NCBI RefSeq assembly: GCF_030486405.1
Contig: NZ_CP129613.1
Location: 62,001-126,000, forward strand
Origin: Mycolicibacterium sp. HK-90
GTDB taxonomy: Bacteria; Actinomycetota; Actinomycetes; Mycobacteriales; Mycobacteriaceae
Length of the DNA: 64,000 bases
Reading direction: 5' to 3'
Both the position numbers and the translations under genes were made by a program. Shown here one piece after another: positions 34,914-44,349 of this stretch. The notes below the pieces were generated by a model. The model searched no databases. It was not told the DNA's origin and saw only the letters and a program-made list of their open reading frames with translations. The stretch's first letter is position 1. Every line of letters starts with the position of its first letter.

Positions 34914-36911
34914 TTAGGTGGTGGCCAGCGCCGGTGCTTCCGGCGTGGTGACGGATGGTTTGGCGAATTGTTTGGCGGTGATGACGGTCAGGGCGCTGAC
35001 GACGGTGCCGACAGCGAGGGCGACGAGGAACCACAGCAGGTTGCCGATGGCGAAGAACACGAAGATGCCGCCGTGCGGCGCCTTCAAGGTGACATCGAAA
35101 GCCATGATCATGCCGCCGGTGACGGCGCCGCCGAGCATCATCGACGGGATAACCCGCAGCGGGTCGGCGGCCGCAAACGGGATGGCGCCTTCGGAGATGA
35201 ATGACGCACCGAGCAGCCATGCGGCACGGCCGTTTTCGCGCTCGGGTTCGGTGAACAGTCCCGGCCGCAGGCTGGAGGCCAGGGCCATCGCCAGCGGCGG
35301 CACCATCCCGGCGGCCATCACCGCGGCCATGATGCGCAGGGTGGCGGGGTCGGCGACGTTGAGGCCCGCGGTGGCGAACGCGTAGGCCGCCTTGTTGACC
35401 GGCCCGCCGAGGTCGAAGCACATCATCAGGCCGAGAATGACCCCGAGGATCACGACGGAAGTCCCGGTCATGCCGCTGAGCCAGTTGGTCAGTCCGGTGG
35501 TCAGCGCGGCCAAGGGCCGGCCGAGCAGCAGGAACATCAGCAGGCCGACGACCAGTGAGGCTCCGAGAGGTATCACCACCACGGGCATGAGACCACGGGC
35601 CCACTGCGGCACCCCGATCCGGCTGATCCACAGCGCGGCAAATCCGGCGATCAGGCCGCCGACGATACCGCCGATGAACCCGCCGCCGACGAACACCGCG
35701 ACCGCACCGGCGGTGAAACCCGGTGCGATGCCGGGCCGGTCGGCGATGGCGAAGGAGATGTAGCCGGCCAGCGCGGGAACCAGGAAGGAGAACGCCAGCC
35801 CGCCGAGCGTGAACAGCACGGCCCCGAGATATTGGGTGAACCCGCCGGGCGGCAGGTCGGTCAACGAGTTGCCGGCGGCGATGATGTTGCCGAGAGACTT
35901 CGTCTCGCCCTCCGGAGTATTGCCGATGTCGTAGCCGGCGAAGAGGAAGCCGAGGGCGATGAGCAGACCACCGGCGGCGACGAACGGGATCATGTAACTC
36001 ACGCCGGTGAGCAGGATCTGCCGGATCCGGGTGCCCCAGCCGACGCCGCCGGCCACGGCGGGCGCGGCGGCCGAAGCCGCCGAGCCGGTCACCCGGGCAG
36101 CCTCGGGATCGCCTGCGGCGCTGACGGCCTCGGCGATCATGGTGTCGGGTTCGTTGATGGCGCGCTTCACGCCGGAGGCGACGACGGGCTTGCCGGCGAA
36201 GCGCTGCTTGTCCTTGACCCCGACATCGGTGGCGAAGATGACGGCATCCGCCGCGGCGATCGTGGCCGCGGACAGCGGAGTGCTGCCGGATGACCCTTGA
36301 GTCTCCACAGTCAGGGTGACCCCGGCGGTCTCGGCGGCTTGCTTGAGTGCATCGGCCGCCATGTAGGTATGCGCAATGCCGGTGGGGCAGGCGGTGATCG
36401 CGACGATAGAAACAGGCGCAGCGGGAGAAGCAGGAGCGGGTGCAGCAACAACGGGCGCCGGGTTCACCACACCGTCGACGAGTGTCACCACCTCATCGAC
36501 GCCGGAAGCATCCCGAAGCGACGCGACGAAGTCCTTGCGGACCAGCGCGCGCGCCAGGCTCGACAGCAGCTTCATGTGTTCGGCCCCACCGGATTCCGGT
36601 GCGGCGATGAGGAACACCAGATCCGCGGGCCCGTCGGGAGCGCCGAAGTCGACCTTGGGGGACAGTCGGGCGAAGCCGATGGTCGGGGTCTCGACGTAGG
36701 GCGAGCGGCAATGCGGAATCGCGATGCCACCGGGTAGACCGGTGGCCGACTGGGCCTCGCGGGCCATCGCCGCGCCGACCAGGCCGTCGGGGTCGTTGGT
36801 CCGCCTCGCGCCGGCGAGCGCACCCACCAGCCGGGTGATGACAGCCTCCTTGTCACCGCCGGCATCGACGTCGAGCAGGACCAGATCGGGGGTGATGATC
36901 GGTTGTGTCAT
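34914..36911 (-). CDS. fruA: fructose-specific PTS permease EIIABC
   Basis: The product is 665 residues in EIIA-EIIB-EIIC order. EIIA (1-150) has the phospho-His67 in AIPHCRS. After an Ala/Pro linker, EIIB has the phospho-Cys175 in TACPTGIAHT. The EIIC part (about 290-660) has about eight to ten transmembrane helices. It imports fructose and delivers it as fructose-1-phosphate for FruK. The ATG overlaps the fruK stop by 4 bases. Confidence 0.96.
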   Translation of the reverse strand: MTQPIITPDLVLLDVDAGGDKEAVITRLVGALAGARRTNDPDGLVGAAMAREAQSATGLPGGIAIPHCRSPYVETPTIGFARLSPKVDFGAPDGPADLVFLIAAPESGGAEHMKLLSSLARALVRKDFVASLRDASGVDEVVTLVDGVVNPAPVVAAPAPASPAAPVSIVAITACPTGIAHTYMAADALKQAAETAGVTLTVETQGSSGSTPLSAATIAAADAVIFATDVGVKDKQRFAGKPVVASGVKRAINEPDTMIAEAVSAAGDPEAARVTGSAASAAAPAVAGGVGWGTRIRQILLTGVSYMIPFVAAGGLLIALGFLFAGYDIGNTPEGETKSLGNIIAAGNSLTDLPPGGFTQYLGAVLFTLGGLAFSFLVPALAGYISFAIADRPGIAPGFTAGAVAVFVGGGFIGGIVGGLIAGFAALWISRIGVPQWARGLMPVVVIPLGASLVVGLLMFLLLGRPLAALTTGLTNWLSGMTGTSVVILGVILGLMMCFDLGGPVNKAAYAFATAGLNVADPATLRIMAAVMAAGMVPPLAMALASSLRPGLFTEPERENGRAAWLLGASFISEGAIPFAAADPLRVIPSMMLGGAVTGGMIMAFDVTLKAPHGGIFVFFAIGNLLWFLVALAVGTVVSALTVITAKQFAKPSVTTPEAPALATT

Positions 36912-37891
36912 TGCAGTACTTCCGGATTGGTGGTGACGACGGGGCTGACGCGCACGCCGCCGAGGTCGAGTTGGGCGGGGCCGGGCATGGCGGAGCCGGG
37001 CAGCGCTGCGGCGGCACTGCCGTACGCGACGGCCATCTGCAGCCGCTGCGCAGGTTCGGCGCCGGTGACGGCGGCACGCAGATATCCGGCCAACGACGCG
37101 TCGCCCGCGCCGACGGTGCTGCGCGGCACGATCGGCGGCGGAGTGGCTTGCCAGGCGCCAGAGCCGTCGACCAGGACAGCGCCGGCGGCACCGAGGGTGG
37201 CCAGCACCGTGCCGACACCGCGCGCGACGAGCGCTTGGGCGGCACGGATCACCGGAGACATGTCGCCTTGGGCGGCAGCGGCTTCCAGAGCATCAGCTGG
37301 CACCCCGGCCAGGGAGGCCAGCTCCTCGGCGTTGGGCTTGATCAGGTCGGGCGCCGCCACGTCGAACGCGCCCGCCAGCGCGGCCAGCGGCGCCTCCGAG
37401 GTGTCGACGGCCACCCGGCAACCCAGCGGAGCCAGCAGTGACACCACCCGCGCGTACCAGTCGATGGGCACGCCAGGCGGTAGTGAACCGGACAGCACCA
37501 CCCACGCCGCAACCTGTGCCTTGGCCAGCACGCAGCGGGTCAGCGCCTCCAGCGCATCTGCATCGACCACCGCGCCAAGCTCATTGAGTTTTGTGGTGGT
37601 GCCATCGGTTTCGGTGATGGCGAGGTTGGTGCGGACGGGCTCCGCAATGGGAACTCCGGTGAACGGCATGCCAAGCGTCCGCAGCGCGGCGAGCAGCGGA
37701 TCGGAATCGGCGGCGGGCAGCACGGCCTCGGCGGCGACGCCGGCCAAGGTCAGGGCGCGGGCCACGTTGATGCCCTTGCCGCCCGGTTCGACGGTGACGG
37801 AATCGACGCGTTGCACGGCCCCGCGCGTCAGCGGCGATCCCAGCGCGACGGTGCGGTCCAGGCTCGGGTTCGGGGTGACGGTGATGATCAT
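36908..37891 (-). CDS. fruK: 1-phosphofructokinase
   Basis: The product is 327 residues of the PfkB/ribokinase family, with the N-terminal motif TPNPSLD, a GGKGINVA signature near residue 40 and the catalytic GAGDA motif near residue 255. It phosphorylates the fructose-1-phosphate made by FruA to fructose-1,6-bisphosphate. ATGA overlaps on both sides (fruR upstream, fruA downstream) show tight operon coupling. Confidence 0.96.
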   Translation of the reverse strand: MIITVTPNPSLDRTVALGSPLTRGAVQRVDSVTVEPGGKGINVARALTLAGVAAEAVLPAADSDPLLAALRTLGMPFTGVPIAEPVRTNLAITETDGTTTKLNELGAVVDADALEALTRCVLAKAQVAAWVVLSGSLPPGVPIDWYARVVSLLAPLGCRVAVDTSEAPLAALAGAFDVAAPDLIKPNAEELASLAGVPADALEAAAAQGDMSPVIRAAQALVARGVGTVLATLGAAGAVLVDGSGAWQATPPPIVPRSTVGAGDASLAGYLRAAVTGAEPAQRLQMAVAYGSAAAALPGSAMPGPAQLDLGGVRVSPVVTTNPEVLQ

Positions 37892-38655
37892 GCGATCACC
37901 ACCTCGACGCCGTGTTCGGTGAGCAGGTCGCGGTCGGCGTCGGAGATCTCGTCGTCGGTGATCAGGCTGTCCACACTGTCGATGGGCGCGAAACTGACGA
38001 AGTCCTCCTGACCGACCTTCGACGAATCCGCCACGACCACCACGTAATTCGCGGCCTGCACCATGGCGCGTTTGACGGCAGCTTCCTCGGTGTCAGGGGT
38101 CGACAGTCCGTGGCGCACGCTGATGGCGTTGGTGCCGATGAACGCGATGTCCACCCGCAGGGTTTCGAGGACCCGCAGCACCTGCTCACCCACGGCGGCC
38201 TGGGTGAGTCCACGGACCCGCCCGCCGAGCAACTGCAGGGTGACCGCCGGCATCGCGGCCACCCGACCGGCGATCGGCACGGAGTTGGTCACCACGGTCA
38301 GGTCGCGGTCGGTGGGCAGCCGCTCGGCCACGCGGGCGGTGGTGGTTCCGGCGTCCAGCAGCACGCTGGCGCCGCTGAGGGGAAAGAAGTCGACCGCGGC
38401 GGCGGCGATGGCGTCCTTCTGCGCCGAGCGGGTGGTGTCGCGCTCGCTGACGCCGGCCTCGACGAGGTGCAGCGTCTGGGCCGGTACCGCCCCGCCGTGG
38501 ACGCGACGCAGCACCCCGGCCTTGTCGAGCACCGCGAGGTCGCGGCGGACGGTCTCGGTGGTGACGTCGTAGGTCTGCGCCAACTCGGCGACCGAGGCCC
38601 GGCCCCTGCTCATGATCAGCGTGGCGATGGCCTGCTGGCGCTCTTCGGCGTACAT
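37888..38655 (-). CDS. fruR: DeoR-family regulator of the fructose operon
   Basis: The product is 255 residues. A DeoR-type helix-turn-helix (about 20-60, with TVSVAELA-like and TETVRRDL features) precedes a DeoR sugar-phosphate-sensing domain (about 75-240, containing LDAGTT and NS motifs). It likely represses its own operon and divergent ptsI, with fructose-1-phosphate as the probable inducer (family knowledge). A palindrome sits in the shared 102-base promoter region. Confidence 0.92.
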   Translation of the reverse strand: MYAEERQQAIATLIMSRGRASVAELAQTYDVTTETVRRDLAVLDKAGVLRRVHGGAVPAQTLHLVEAGVSERDTTRSAQKDAIAAAAVDFFPLSGASVLLDAGTTTARVAERLPTDRDLTVVTNSVPIAGRVAAMPAVTLQLLGGRVRGLTQAAVGEQVLRVLETLRVDIAFIGTNAISVRHGLSTPDTEEAAVKRAMVQAANYVVVVADSSKVGQEDFVSFAPIDSVDSLITDDEISDADRDLLTEHGVEVVIA

Positions 38656-38684
38656 GGGTCTCCGTTTATGTGGGTTGAAGCACG

Positions 38685-38697
38685 ATCAAATGTTGAT
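38685..38697. promoter_or_regulatory. second inverted-repeat site upstream of fruR
   Basis: ATCAA-N3-TTGAT lies 30 bases upstream of the fruR start. It shares the TTGA core with the stronger palindrome at 38721 and may be an auxiliary FruR site. Confidence 0.4.
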
Positions 38698-38704
38698 ATG
38701 TGTT

Positions 38705-38750
38705 GTTTTACGCTTGAGTGTGTTGACTTGTCAACAGATTCTTGTAATCT
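38705..38750. promoter_or_regulatory. divergent fruR/ptsI promoters with a shared palindromic operator
   Basis: The palindrome TGTTGAC-TT-GTCAACA occupies 38721-38736. On the plus strand it contains the -35 TTGACT (38723-38728) for ptsI, with -10 TAATCT at 38745-38750 (16-base spacer). On the minus strand it contains TTGACA (38729-38734) with candidate -10 TAAAAC (38705-38710) for fruR. A dimer bound here would cover both -35 boxes. The ptsI -10 ends 7 bases before its ATG, so ptsI mRNA is probably leaderless. Confidence 0.7.
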
Positions 38751-38757
38751 GTCTCAC

Positions 38758-40437
38758 ATGAGCACTACATCGCCGGTCGCGTCACCCACTGTTCTGCGCG
38801 GGGTTCCGGTGGTTCCCGGTGTGCGGTACGCGCCGGTGATCCGGGTCGGCAGGCTTCCGGAGCTCGAGGCGCCGACGGCCGACCTCGCCGAGGCGGACCG
38901 GCCGGCCGAGGCGGGCCGGTTCGCGGCCGCGGTGACGGCGGTCGCCACCCGGCTGCGGGACCGCGCCGCACACGCGACGGGCGCGGCGTCGGAAGTCCTG
39001 GCCGCCACGGCGACGCTGGCGCAGGACCGCGCGTGGCTGGGCGCCGCCGAGAAGCGCATCGCCGCGGGCACCCCGGCGGTCAGTGCCGTGACCGAGGCTG
39101 TCGATCAGTTCGTTGAGCTGTTCACCCAACTCGGCGGGCTGATGGCCGAACGCGTCACCGATCTGCGCGATATCCGGGACCGGGTCATCGCCGAGCTGTC
39201 CGGATTGCCGGAGCCGGGCGTGCCCTTACCGGACGTCCCGTCGATCCTGTGTGCCGAGGACCTGGCGCCCGCCGATACCGCGGGCCTGGATCCGCAGCTG
39301 GTGGTCGGGCTGGTCACCACGCTGGGCGGGCCGACCAGTCACACCGCGATCATCGCTCGCCAGCTGGGGATTCCGTGCGTGGTCGCGGTGACGGGGCTCG
39401 ACGCCGTCGCCGCCGGAACGATGGTTCTTCTCGACGGCACCGCGGGTGCGGTGACCGCCGACCCCGATGCGTCGCAGGCCGCCGAAGCCGTCGCCGCCGC
39501 GCAACGCGATGCCCTGGCGGCTCGGCAGTGGACCGGGCCGGGGGCGACGGCCGACGGTCACGCCGTCGCGATCCTGGCCAACGTGCAGGACGGCGCGGCG
39601 GCACGGACGGCACGCGAAACCCCGGCGGAAGGCGTCGGCCTGTTCCGCACCGAGCTGTGCTTCCTCAACCGCGACACCGAGCCGACCGTCGAGGAGCAGG
39701 CGGCGATCTATGGAGACGTGCTCGACGCGTTCGCCGGGCGGAAAGTGGTGGTCCGCACCCTCGACGCCGGGTCGGACAAGCCGTTGAAGTTCGCCGGGCA
39801 TCCCGAGGAGGCGAACCCGGCGCTCGGCGTTCGCGGTATTCGGATCGCCGCGGGTAACCCGGGCCTGCTGGACCGCCAGCTCGAGGCGGTCGCCGCCGCG
39901 GGCCAGGCCACCGGGAACGAGCCATGGGTGATGGCGCCCATGATCGCCACCGCGGATGAGGCGAAAAGCTTTGCCGAGAAAGCACGTTCGTATGGGCTGA
40001 CGCCCGGCGTGATGATCGAGGTCCCCGCCGCCGCGCTGTTGGCCGGCAAGCTCCTCGAGCACGTCGACTTCTTGTCGATCGGGACCAATGATCTCGCGCA
40101 GTACACGATGGCCGCCGACCGGATGTCGGCCGACCTGGCCGGCCTCACCGACCCGTGGCAGCCCGCGGTGCTGACCCTGGTCGCGTTGACCGCGCGGGCC
40201 GGGGCGCAGGCGGACAAGCCGGTCGGGGTGTGTGGCGAGGCCGCGGCGGATCCGCTGTTGGCCGCAGTGCTGGTGGGGTTGGGGGTGACGTCGTTGTCCA
40301 TGGCGCCCGCGGCGATCCCCGCGGTGGGCGCCCGGCTGGCGCAGGTGACGCTCGAGCAGTGCCGGGCTGCCGCCGAGGCGGTCCTGGCCACGGGCTCGGC
40401 AGCCGACGCCCGCGCGGCTGCGCTGGCCCACCTGTGA
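38758..40437 (+). CDS. ptsI: PTS Enzyme I (phosphoenolpyruvate-protein phosphotransferase)
   Basis: The product is 559 residues with the active-site His195 in GGPTSHTAI. The C-terminal PEP-binding barrel shows the FRTELCF, ASDKPLKF-type and CGEAAADP motifs, with the catalytic Cys in the last. It takes phosphate from PEP and gives it to HPr. The frame is open far upstream, but 38758 is the only start compatible with the promoter elements and the family N-terminus. It reads divergently from fruR. Confidence 0.95.
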   Translation: MSTTSPVASPTVLRGVPVVPGVRYAPVIRVGRLPELEAPTADLAEADRPAEAGRFAAAVTAVATRLRDRAAHATGAASEVLAATATLAQDRAWLGAAEKRIAAGTPAVSAVTEAVDQFVELFTQLGGLMAERVTDLRDIRDRVIAELSGLPEPGVPLPDVPSILCAEDLAPADTAGLDPQLVVGLVTTLGGPTSHTAIIARQLGIPCVVAVTGLDAVAAGTMVLLDGTAGAVTADPDASQAAEAVAAAQRDALAARQWTGPGATADGHAVAILANVQDGAAARTARETPAEGVGLFRTELCFLNRDTEPTVEEQAAIYGDVLDAFAGRKVVVRTLDAGSDKPLKFAGHPEEANPALGVRGIRIAAGNPGLLDRQLEAVAAAGQATGNEPWVMAPMIATADEAKSFAEKARSYGLTPGVMIEVPAAALLAGKLLEHVDFLSIGTNDLAQYTMAADRMSADLAGLTDPWQPAVLTLVALTARAGAQADKPVGVCGEAAADPLLAAVLVGLGVTSLSMAPAAIPAVGARLAQVTLEQCRAAAEAVLATGSAADARAAALAHL

Positions 40438-40504
40438 CCCCCGGGAATAATCGGACCGCAGTCCGGTTATAGGAGGCATCAACACCTTATATAGGAGGTA
40501 GGAG

Positions 40505-41479
40505 ATGCCAGCCATCACCGCAGACACCTTGACCCTGCCCCGTATCGCGGCAGCTCAGGCGTCGGACACCGAACGCCCGGTCCGGTCCATCACCACCGGC
40601 CCGCGCGGATACGAGGGCGAGGGATTCCCCGTCGTGCGTGCCTTCGGTGGAGTCAGCGCCGCAGACCTCGACCCCTTCGTCCACATGGACCAGATGGGTG
40701 AGGTGGAATACCAGCCCGGCGAGCCGCGGGGCACCGATTGGCACCCGCACCGCGGGTTCGAAACCGTCACCTACATGATCGACGGTCGCTTCGCCCACCA
40801 GGATTCCCACGGCGGCGGCGGCCTGATCACCGACGGCGCCACCCAATGGATGACCGCGGGTTCGGGCATCCTGCACATCGAGACCCCGCCGGCCGAGCTC
40901 GTCGAGAGCGGCGGCACCTTCCACGGCATCCAGCTGTGGGTGAACCTGCCCAAGAAGGACAAGTTCGCGACGCCGCGCTACCAGGCCATCGAGGGCACCG
41001 ACGCCAGGCTGCTGTCGTCCGAGGACGGCGGCGCGCTGGTCCGGATCATCGCCGGGGAGATCGACGGTAAGACAGGCCCGGGCAGCACGCACACGCCGAT
41101 CACCCTGGCGCACGCCACGATCGAGCCCGGAGCACAGCTCAACCTGCCGTGGAACCGCGACTTCAATGCGCTGGTGTATGTGCTGAGCGGACGGGGCAGC
41201 GTCGGCCCGGTCGGCCACCCGATTCATCAGGGCCAGCTGGCGGTGCTCGGCCCCGGTGACCGGATCACGGTGTCCGCCGAGGGCACCCAGGAATCGCACC
41301 GGCCGGCGATGGAGGTTCTGCTGTTGGGCGGCAAGCCGATTCGGGAACCGGTGTTCCACTACGGCCCGTTCGTGATGAACTCGAAGTCCGAGCTCATCCA
41401 GGCGCTGGAGGACTACCAGGCGGGCAAGTTCGGTCAGATCCCGCCGAACGCGCTGATGCCGCACCGGCCCTTGAGCTGA
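40505..41479 (+). CDS. pirin family protein
   Basis: The product is 324 residues with two cupin barrels. The N-terminal barrel has the metal-ligand pattern DWHPHRGFETVTY near residues 78-90 and a GSGILHIE segment near 120; the C-terminal barrel covers about 190-290. Pirins are cytosolic iron-binding cupins, some with quercetinase activity; the substrate here is unknown. A strong AGGAGGTAGGAG site precedes the ATG. A small CGGAC/GTCCG stem lies at 40452-40465, between ptsI and this gene. Confidence 0.9.
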   Translation: MPAITADTLTLPRIAAAQASDTERPVRSITTGPRGYEGEGFPVVRAFGGVSAADLDPFVHMDQMGEVEYQPGEPRGTDWHPHRGFETVTYMIDGRFAHQDSHGGGGLITDGATQWMTAGSGILHIETPPAELVESGGTFHGIQLWVNLPKKDKFATPRYQAIEGTDARLLSSEDGGALVRIIAGEIDGKTGPGSTHTPITLAHATIEPGAQLNLPWNRDFNALVYVLSGRGSVGPVGHPIHQGQLAVLGPGDRITVSAEGTQESHRPAMEVLLLGGKPIREPVFHYGPFVMNSKSELIQALEDYQAGKFGQIPPNALMPHRPLS

Positions 41480-41483
41480 CCGG

Positions 41484-43640
41484 CTAACCCACCGACTCGG
41501 CGGGCTGCGGGTACAACAACTCCAGCTCGCCGAGATGCGCTGCAGCCGTCACCAGCGGCAGGGCCGCCGAGACCGCGAGATCGGTTCCGGTGGCCTCGGC
41601 GCGCAACGACACCACGAAGCTCTCCCCGATCGGCACCAGAACCGCGGTGGCGTCGGCGCCGGTGAGCCGGTCGCAGATGGCCGCGGCGTGCTCCTCGATC
41701 ACCGAACGGGTGCGGTCGTACACACCCAGCGGCGGGGGCACCACGTCGGCGATCAGCTCGGCCGCGGCGCGCACCCGGTTTGCCCGGTTGGCCGCCCGTA
41801 CCACCGGGGCGCGCTGGTCGCTGGGCCCACCGTTCTCCGAAAGGTATTGGCGGACAGCATCGTCGAGGGTGCGGGAGGCGGTGAGGGTGTCGTGGCTCAG
41901 GGCGATGACGCGGTCGGTGGCCTCCTCGAAGGCGCCTCGGGTCACCCGCAGCACGGCCGCCTGCAGGAACTGCGCGCCCACCTGCCGGGCCTGATCGATC
42001 GCCTTGGACACCGACGCCGTCGCGCCGCGCGGCCACAGCAGGAGCGACACCACGATGCCGACGAGGGCGCCGACCACGACGTCCTCGACCCGCACCAGGC
42101 CCACCCGCCAGCCGGTCGGCACGATCAGGTTGAAGTTGATCAGCACCATCATGGTGAACGCGGCCTGCCCGGCGATGAACGACGCCACCTCGGGCACATA
42201 GGCCGACCCGAAAGCCACCAGCGGCAACAGGATCCACAACACCACGGGGTCCACCCCGACGAATTCGATCAGCACCGCACCCAGCACGAATCCGATCGCC
42301 GTGCCGGCCACCGCCCGCAGCACCCGGGTCCCGGTGGTCAGTGCGCTGCTGCGCAACACCGACATCGCGCCCAGCACCACCCAGAACCCGTGCTGCACCG
42401 GGAACAGATGGGTCACGGCCACCGCGACCGCCAGTCCGAGCCCGGTGCGAAGGCTGTTGCGCAACACCACCGCCCGGGTGGCGACCAGGCCCTTGGCGAT
42501 GGCGGCCACCGCGACGGTTTCGGGCATGACCCAATCCGCGGCACCGGTTTCAGGCAGCCGGCGGCCCAGCACCCGGGCCCACACCGGGCGGGCATCGGCC
42601 AGCGCGGCGTTGCCGATCACCCGGCCGGTGACCGCGATGGTGGCCGAGATGGTGCGCCGCACCAGTAGGCCACGCCCCACCTCGACGGCGGCCGCGTCGT
42701 CGACGCTGCCCAAGATCTGGGTGATGTCGTCGCGGTAGCTGCCCTGGGCCACGGTGCGCTGCTCGGCCAGCGCCCCGAGCAGGTCGGCGCCGCGCGCGGC
42801 ACGTTCGGAGCGATCGTGCGTCCGCAGGAGTGCGGCGCTGTCGCGCAGCACCCGCACCGCGGGGTCGCGCATCTCGCCCAGCAGTGCCCCGGTGTCGTCG
42901 GTGACCTGGTCACAGATCCAGCCGAGGTCGTCGACGACGCGCACCAGTGCGCGGCTGCCCGCGGTAAGGGCGACGGGCCGGTAGTCGGCGCCCAGGAAGC
43001 TGGCGTAGAGCGCGTTCATGGCGCGGGTGACGTCACGGGCCGAGGCCTGGCCTTCCAGCCGGTCGGCCAGTAACCGGCAGACCCGGGCAGAGTAGCGGCG
43101 CAGCTCGTCGTGATGTTTCGGCCGGAACAGGAAGAGCGCGGCCGGCACACAGATCACCAGCGCGATCAGCCAACCGAGCAGCCGCTCGGGGATGGGGCCG
43201 ACGGGCGTACACAGCGGCAGCACGAACAGCAGGAGGGTGGCGCGTTGCCCGGCAGCGACGATCTCGCTGAGCACCCCGGAGAACGACACCACCACGCCGA
43301 CCACGAACATCGCGGCCACGCTCAGCCACGGGTAGGGGGCCAGCACGGTGCCGAGCACGATCAGCACGGCGCCGTTGACGGCCAGGCCGCCGTAGGCCAG
43401 GGCGCGGGCCGGCCGGTTGCCGGGGAAGTCTGCCGTGATGAGCAGGGAGACGGCGCCGAAGATGGCGAACAGCGGAGTCTGGGAATCGCCGCCGAGGGCG
43501 AAACCGGCGGCCGCGGCGATGGGCAGCACGATCGCGGCCCGCAGGGCACGGCGCAGCGCGTCGTAGTCGGGATCCCTGGCGCGTAAGCGGTCGCGCAGGC
43601 GGTCAGCTGCCCGGTGCCAGATTTCGGCCGGGGTCAGCAT
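41484..43640 (-). CDS. FUSC-family membrane protein (putative aromatic-acid/efflux type)
   Basis: The product is 718 residues with two clusters of transmembrane helices, about 40-175 and about 385-520, each followed by a long soluble helical region. This is the plan of the fusaric-acid-resistance/YccS-like family. Family members are linked to efflux of aromatic acids or other organic anions; the substrate cannot be read from sequence. I chose the ATG at 43640 because the 30 residues before it are Arg/Gly/Ser-rich and not membrane-like. It lies 11 bases downstream of a TetR gene on the same strand. Confidence 0.85.
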   Translation of the reverse strand: MLTPAEIWHRAADRLRDRLRARDPDYDALRRALRAAIVLPIAAAAGFALGGDSQTPLFAIFGAVSLLITADFPGNRPARALAYGGLAVNGAVLIVLGTVLAPYPWLSVAAMFVVGVVVSFSGVLSEIVAAGQRATLLLFVLPLCTPVGPIPERLLGWLIALVICVPAALFLFRPKHHDELRRYSARVCRLLADRLEGQASARDVTRAMNALYASFLGADYRPVALTAGSRALVRVVDDLGWICDQVTDDTGALLGEMRDPAVRVLRDSAALLRTHDRSERAARGADLLGALAEQRTVAQGSYRDDITQILGSVDDAAAVEVGRGLLVRRTISATIAVTGRVIGNAALADARPVWARVLGRRLPETGAADWVMPETVAVAAIAKGLVATRAVVLRNSLRTGLGLAVAVAVTHLFPVQHGFWVVLGAMSVLRSSALTTGTRVLRAVAGTAIGFVLGAVLIEFVGVDPVVLWILLPLVAFGSAYVPEVASFIAGQAAFTMMVLINFNLIVPTGWRVGLVRVEDVVVGALVGIVVSLLLWPRGATASVSKAIDQARQVGAQFLQAAVLRVTRGAFEEATDRVIALSHDTLTASRTLDDAVRQYLSENGGPSDQRAPVVRAANRANRVRAAAELIADVVPPPLGVYDRTRSVIEEHAAAICDRLTGADATAVLVPIGESFVVSLRAEATGTDLAVSAALPLVTAAAHLGELELLYPQPAESVG

Positions 43641-43651
43641 GATGGCCGATG

Positions 43652-44227
43652 TTAGACCGGTTGGTCGCTTCCGGCGGCCGGACTGAATCGGCCCGCTTCC
43701 AGCGCGTCGCGCATCTGGGTGCTGATCCACTGCAGGGCGTCGACGTCGCGCGGCAGCGTGCTCTGTTCGAAACCGACGATCAGGTACACGCCCCAGGCCG
43801 CGAAGTAGCGGGCATTGCGTTCATCACCGATCAGCTCGAGTGCGGATTCGAAGAGGATGTCGAAACGCAGCTGGTCCACCGCGGCCTGAACGGTGTAGAC
43901 GTCGGGATCGAGCGAGCTCCACACCCGGATGGCGGCTTCGGCGCCGTGGGGCAGGGCCAGCGCCTCGCCGATCAGGGTCTCGATGCGGTGGTGCGGATCG
44001 TGATCGGCGCGGACAGCCTCCACGACGCGCAGGGTGCGGGCCTGACGCCAGTGGGCGATGAGTTCCCGCGTGTAGGCGGCCCAGTTGGGAAAGTAGTGGT
44101 AGAACGACCCGGTTGTGACGCCCAGCCGATTGCAGACCTCGGCGAGCTTGAGTCCGCCGTACCCCAGATCGGACAGCACATCCAGACCGGTTTCGAAGTA
44201 CGACTCGCGTGAAACAACCCCCGCCAT
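43652..44227 (-). CDS. TetR-family regulator upstream of the FUSC gene
   Basis: The product is 191 residues. The TetR helix-turn-helix lies at about residues 10-55 (LAEVCNRLGVTTGSFYHYF); the rest is a helical ligand-binding domain. The start at 44227 fits the family length; further upstream the frame runs into the divergent promoter. It very likely controls itself and the co-oriented FUSC gene. It is divergent from a second TetR gene. Confidence 0.9.
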   Translation of the reverse strand: MAGVVSRESYFETGLDVLSDLGYGGLKLAEVCNRLGVTTGSFYHYFPNWAAYTRELIAHWRQARTLRVVEAVRADHDPHHRIETLIGEALALPHGAEAAIRVWSSLDPDVYTVQAAVDQLRFDILFESALELIGDERNARYFAAWGVYLIVGFEQSTLPRDVDALQWISTQMRDALEAGRFSPAAGSDQPV

Positions 44228-44314
44228 CCGGACCACGCTAGTTCGTCCTCGGTTCCCGGGCTCGGCGGGGCTTTGCTGGTCAGCCGGGTGCGGTGCGGCC
44301 GCGAAGAAGGGCAT

Positions 44315-44343
44315 CTGACCCGTCAGGTGACGTGTGGCACAAT
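44315..44343 (+). promoter_or_regulatory. promoter and palindrome for the TetR gene at 44350
   Basis: CTGAC-CC-GTCAG (44315-44326) overlaps the expected -35 position, and CACAAT (44338-44343) fits a -10 seven bases before the GTG at 44350. The transcript would then be leaderless, and the palindrome would be a likely autoregulatory operator. Confidence 0.45.
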
Positions 44344-44349
44344 TCGAAC

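Noticed and set aside
37912..38757. Upstream extension of the ptsI frame
   Set aside because: It runs antisense through fruR; promoter elements and the family N-terminus place the start at 38758.
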